A model generated the notes under the pieces. It was given only the letters and a program-made list of their open reading frames with translations. It did not search any database and was not told where the DNA came from. The translations under genes and the position numbers were made by a program. Shown one piece after another: positions 3,105 to 5,231 of a stretch of 5,231 bases of DNA (positions within the stretch are counted from its first letter, which is position 1; each line of letters starts with the position of its first letter). The DNA is from Candidatus Omnitrophota bacterium (GTDB taxonomy: Bacteria > Omnitrophota > Gorgyraeia > B26-G9), in NCBI GenBank assembly GCA_030630245.1, contig DAOVNL010000078.1, positions 1 through 5,231 of the forward strand, in the 5' to 3' direction.

Positions 3105-5231
3105 ATGAGAGATGAAGATAAAAATAAAGATCAGCTTATAGCTGAGATCGCTCTGTTGCGTAAAAATAAGAATCTATCAGATGCGTATTTGGACTTGACC
3201 GATTCAATGCTGGTTATTATCGGTAAGGATAAAAGAGTTTCTTTTGTAAATAAAAGAGCCTGTCAGATACTCGGATATGAAAAAGACGAGATCGTCGGGA
3301 AAGACTGGTTTGAACATTTTCTGCCGCTAAACCTGAGGGCAGAGGTGGGTAATGCTGCCGCGGCTATATTAAGAGGCGAAATGAAGCCGGTAGAATATTT
3401 TGAAAATCCGGTATTGTGTAAAAACGGAGAAGAACAGATAATTTTATGGCATAATACTTTTTTGAAAAATGAAACCGGCGATATTGTTTCAATCTTGAGT
3501 TCAGGAGGAGATATTCCCGAACGCAAAAAGATAGAGCATGATTTAGAACAGCAGAAATATTGTCTTGAACGCGCGCAGCAGATAGGAAAGATCGGCAGCT
3601 GGGAATTGGATGTCAAAAATAATCAGCTTATCTGGACAGATGAAACGTATGAAATATTCAGACTGCCGCTTGGAATAGAGCCTACATATGAAATCTTTTT
3701 AAACTGTGTTCACCCGGATGACAGAGAGTTTGTGGATAAGAAATGGAATGCGGCTTTAAACAAAGAGCCGTATGATATTGAGTATCGCCTGCTTTGTGAC
3801 GGAGAGATTAAATGGGTAAGGGAAAAGGCGGAGCTGGAGTTTGATGCGCAAGACTCATGTGTTGGAGGCACAGGTTTTACGCAGGATATCAGTGAGCGCA
3901 AGCGTATGGAAAAGTCTCTACACGAGGCAAATGACATTATTAATCGCAGCCCGGCAGTTGCGTTCCTCTGGAAGAATGAGGAAAACTGGCCGGTGGAGTT
4001 TGTCTCTGAGAATGTTGAGGAACTATTTGGTTACTCTAGCGAAGAATTTACTTCCGGGAAGATCGCTTACGCAAAGACAATTTATCCTGCTGATCTTGAG
4101 AGAGTGAAGAGCGAGGTTGTTCTTTACAGCGCGGATAAAAAACGGCACAGTTTTGAACACGCTCCTTACAGGATTATAACAAAGAATGGGGAAGAAAAGT
4201 GGGTAGAGGATATAACCTATATTCGCAGGAACGATGATGGAGGGATAACCTATTACGAAGGCATTATATATGATATAACAGAGCGCGCGAAAGCAGAGCG
4301 GGAAGTTCTCATAAGTAAAAACAGGTTCGAGGAGCTTTTTGATAATATGAGCAGCTGTGCGGCAATATACAATGTTGTGGATAACGGCGAGGATTTTGTT
4401 TTTATGGATTTTAATAAGGCAGGGCAAAAAGCGGAAAAAGCGGATAAGCAGGATCTTATTGGCAGGCGGGTTACGGAAGCGTTTCCCGGGGTAAAGGATT
4501 TCGGGCTTCTTGATGTTTTAAAACGCGTCTGGCAAACAGGTGAGCCGGAATATTTCCCTGTAAAAGAATACAAGGAGGAGCGTATTTCCGGATGGAGAGA
4601 AAATCATGTTTATAAACTGGTTACCGGCGAGCTTGTAGTTATTTATGAAGATGTCACCGAAAAGAAAAAGATGGAAGAAAAAGAGAAAGAGCTGATCACG
4701 GAAAAAGCAGCGACTAATGCTGCTAAACAAAAGGCGCTTGAACTTGTGATGGCTTATCAGGAGTTAAAAGACACGCAGATGCAGTTGATGCAGGCGGAAA
4801 AACTCGCCGGTATCGGCCATCTGGGAGCAGGCATGGCGCATGAGTTGAACAGCCCTTTGACAGGAGTACTGAGCCTGCTCAGGTCTTATAAAAAAGAAAA
4901 AGACCCCTCAAGCATAGAGTATGTGGATCTTCAGGAAATGGAAAAGGCGTGTGTGCATATGGCGAATATTATTAAAAGCCTTAATGTGTTTGCCAGGCAG
5001 GCAACTGAAGCGGTTGAACTTGTTGATTGTAATGATGCTATTGAGGTGACGCTCAGCTTCAGCGGGCATCACTTTAAAAGCGGCAAGGTCAAAATAGAGA
5101 AAAATTATGAAAAGAACCTTTATCTTATCAAAGCCAGCAGAAATCAGATCCAGCAGGTGATAGTGAACATGATAACCAATGCCTGTGATGCGATGCCCCA
5201 GGAAGGCGTGTTTACCATTACAACAAGAAAC
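3105..5231 (+). CDS. Soluble four-PAS sensor histidine kinase (3' end missing)
   Basis: The frame is open from ATG 3105 to the window edge, 709 codons with no stop, so the C-terminus lies outside. There is no hydrophobic segment, so the protein should be cytosolic. Four PAS domains can be read in order. PAS1 spans about 26-137. PAS2 (about 155-265) is of the PAS_3 type, with HPDDR and ending D-I-S-E-R-K. PAS3 (about 276-394) ends D-I-T-E-R. PAS4 (about 406-520) is more divergent and ends D-V-T-E-K-K. A charged coiled coil (about 517-565) leads to the DHp helix with phospho-acceptor H579 in HELNSPL. The ATPase domain starts near 660, and its N-box includes N688 and N692. The G1, F and G2 boxes lie beyond the edge, so activity cannot be judged, and a C-terminal receiver (hybrid kinase) is possible. 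No heme, flavin or metal site is evident. Its target may be the regulator at 2390 or one downstream. Confidence 0.93.
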   Translation, partial: MRDEDKNKDQLIAEIALLRKNKNLSDAYLDLTDSMLVIIGKDKRVSFVNKRACQILGYEKDEIVGKDWFEHFLPLNLRAEVGNAAAAILRGEMKPVEYFENPVLCKNGEEQIILWHNTFLKNETGDIVSILSSGGDIPERKKIEHDLEQQKYCLERAQQIGKIGSWELDVKNNQLIWTDETYEIFRLPLGIEPTYEIFLNCVHPDDREFVDKKWNAALNKEPYDIEYRLLCDGEIKWVREKAELEFDAQDSCVGGTGFTQDISERKRMEKSLHEANDIINRSPAVAFLWKNEENWPVEFVSENVEELFGYSSEEFTSGKIAYAKTIYPADLERVKSEVVLYSADKKRHSFEHAPYRIITKNGEEKWVEDITYIRRNDDGGITYYEGIIYDITERAKAEREVLISKNRFEELFDNMSSCAAIYNVVDNGEDFVFMDFNKAGQKAEKADKQDLIGRRVTEAFPGVKDFGLLDVLKRVWQTGEPEYFPVKEYKEERISGWRENHVYKLVTGELVVIYEDVTEKKKMEEKEKELITEKAATNAAKQKALELVMAYQELKDTQMQLMQAEKLAGIGHLGAGMAHELNSPLTGVLSLLRSYKKEKDPSSIEYVDLQEMEKACVHMANIIKSLNVFARQATEAVELVDCNDAIEVTLSFSGHHFKSGKVKIEKNYEKNLYLIKASRNQIQQVIVNMITNACDAMPQEGVFTITTRN

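Noticed and set aside
3263..4730. Minus-strand frames and an 88-codon frame (3841-4107, +) within the second kinase
   Set aside because: The sense frame is continuous from 3105 to the edge and reads as PAS and kinase domains, so these are shadow frames.

Overview
The window holds a bacterial two-component signalling locus, all on the + strand. It contains a membrane-anchored PAS histidine kinase (717-2342), a single-domain response regulator (2390-2770), and a large soluble multi-PAS histidine kinase (3105 to the window edge, 3' end missing). About 700 bp of AT-rich, structure-rich non-coding DNA precedes the first kinase, and a 334-bp non-coding gap separates the regulator from the second kinase. 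The organism is a bacterium with moderately AT-rich coding sequence, strong Shine-Dalgarno sites and sigma70-type -10 boxes. The receiver sequence, with its glycine-rich stretch before the K-P switch motif, and the long PAS/coiled-coil kinases resemble proteins I associate with uncultured Gram-negative lineages such as Omnitrophota. That placement is a low-confidence impression, because no marker gene is present.

Region by region: 60-100 can fold as a composite hairpin ending in T5. Next, 96-270 is an island visibly richer in G and C than its surroundings. It has an exact TATAAT just upstream, a long-range 8-bp closing helix, several internal hairpins and a T8 tail, which makes it a candidate structured small RNA. 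The stretch 290-430 is AT-rich and carries a good sigma70-type promoter (TTGCTA-17-TATAAT) whose spacer and -10 lie inside a 9-bp inverted repeat. A large inverted-repeat element with a T7 end follows at 432-531. A small hairpin (553-577) and an 8-bp G+C-rich hairpin (669-692) lead to the ribosome binding site of the first kinase. After the regulator gene, 2793-2863 carries a second structured element that shares three short modules with the 432-531 element, one of them inverted. A 12-bp hairpin with a U-rich tail (3049-3090) then sits directly against the ribosome binding site of the second kinase.

How the genes probably work together: the first kinase and the regulator are 47 bp apart and very likely form a cognate, co-transcribed pair. 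The regulator has no output domain, so it should act by protein contact or as a phosphorelay intermediate. The second kinase appears to be a separate, possibly attenuated transcription unit. It has four PAS domains and no membrane segment, so it would read cytosolic signals and may feed the same regulator or one beyond the window. No mobile-element gene, CRISPR array, tRNA or rRNA was seen.
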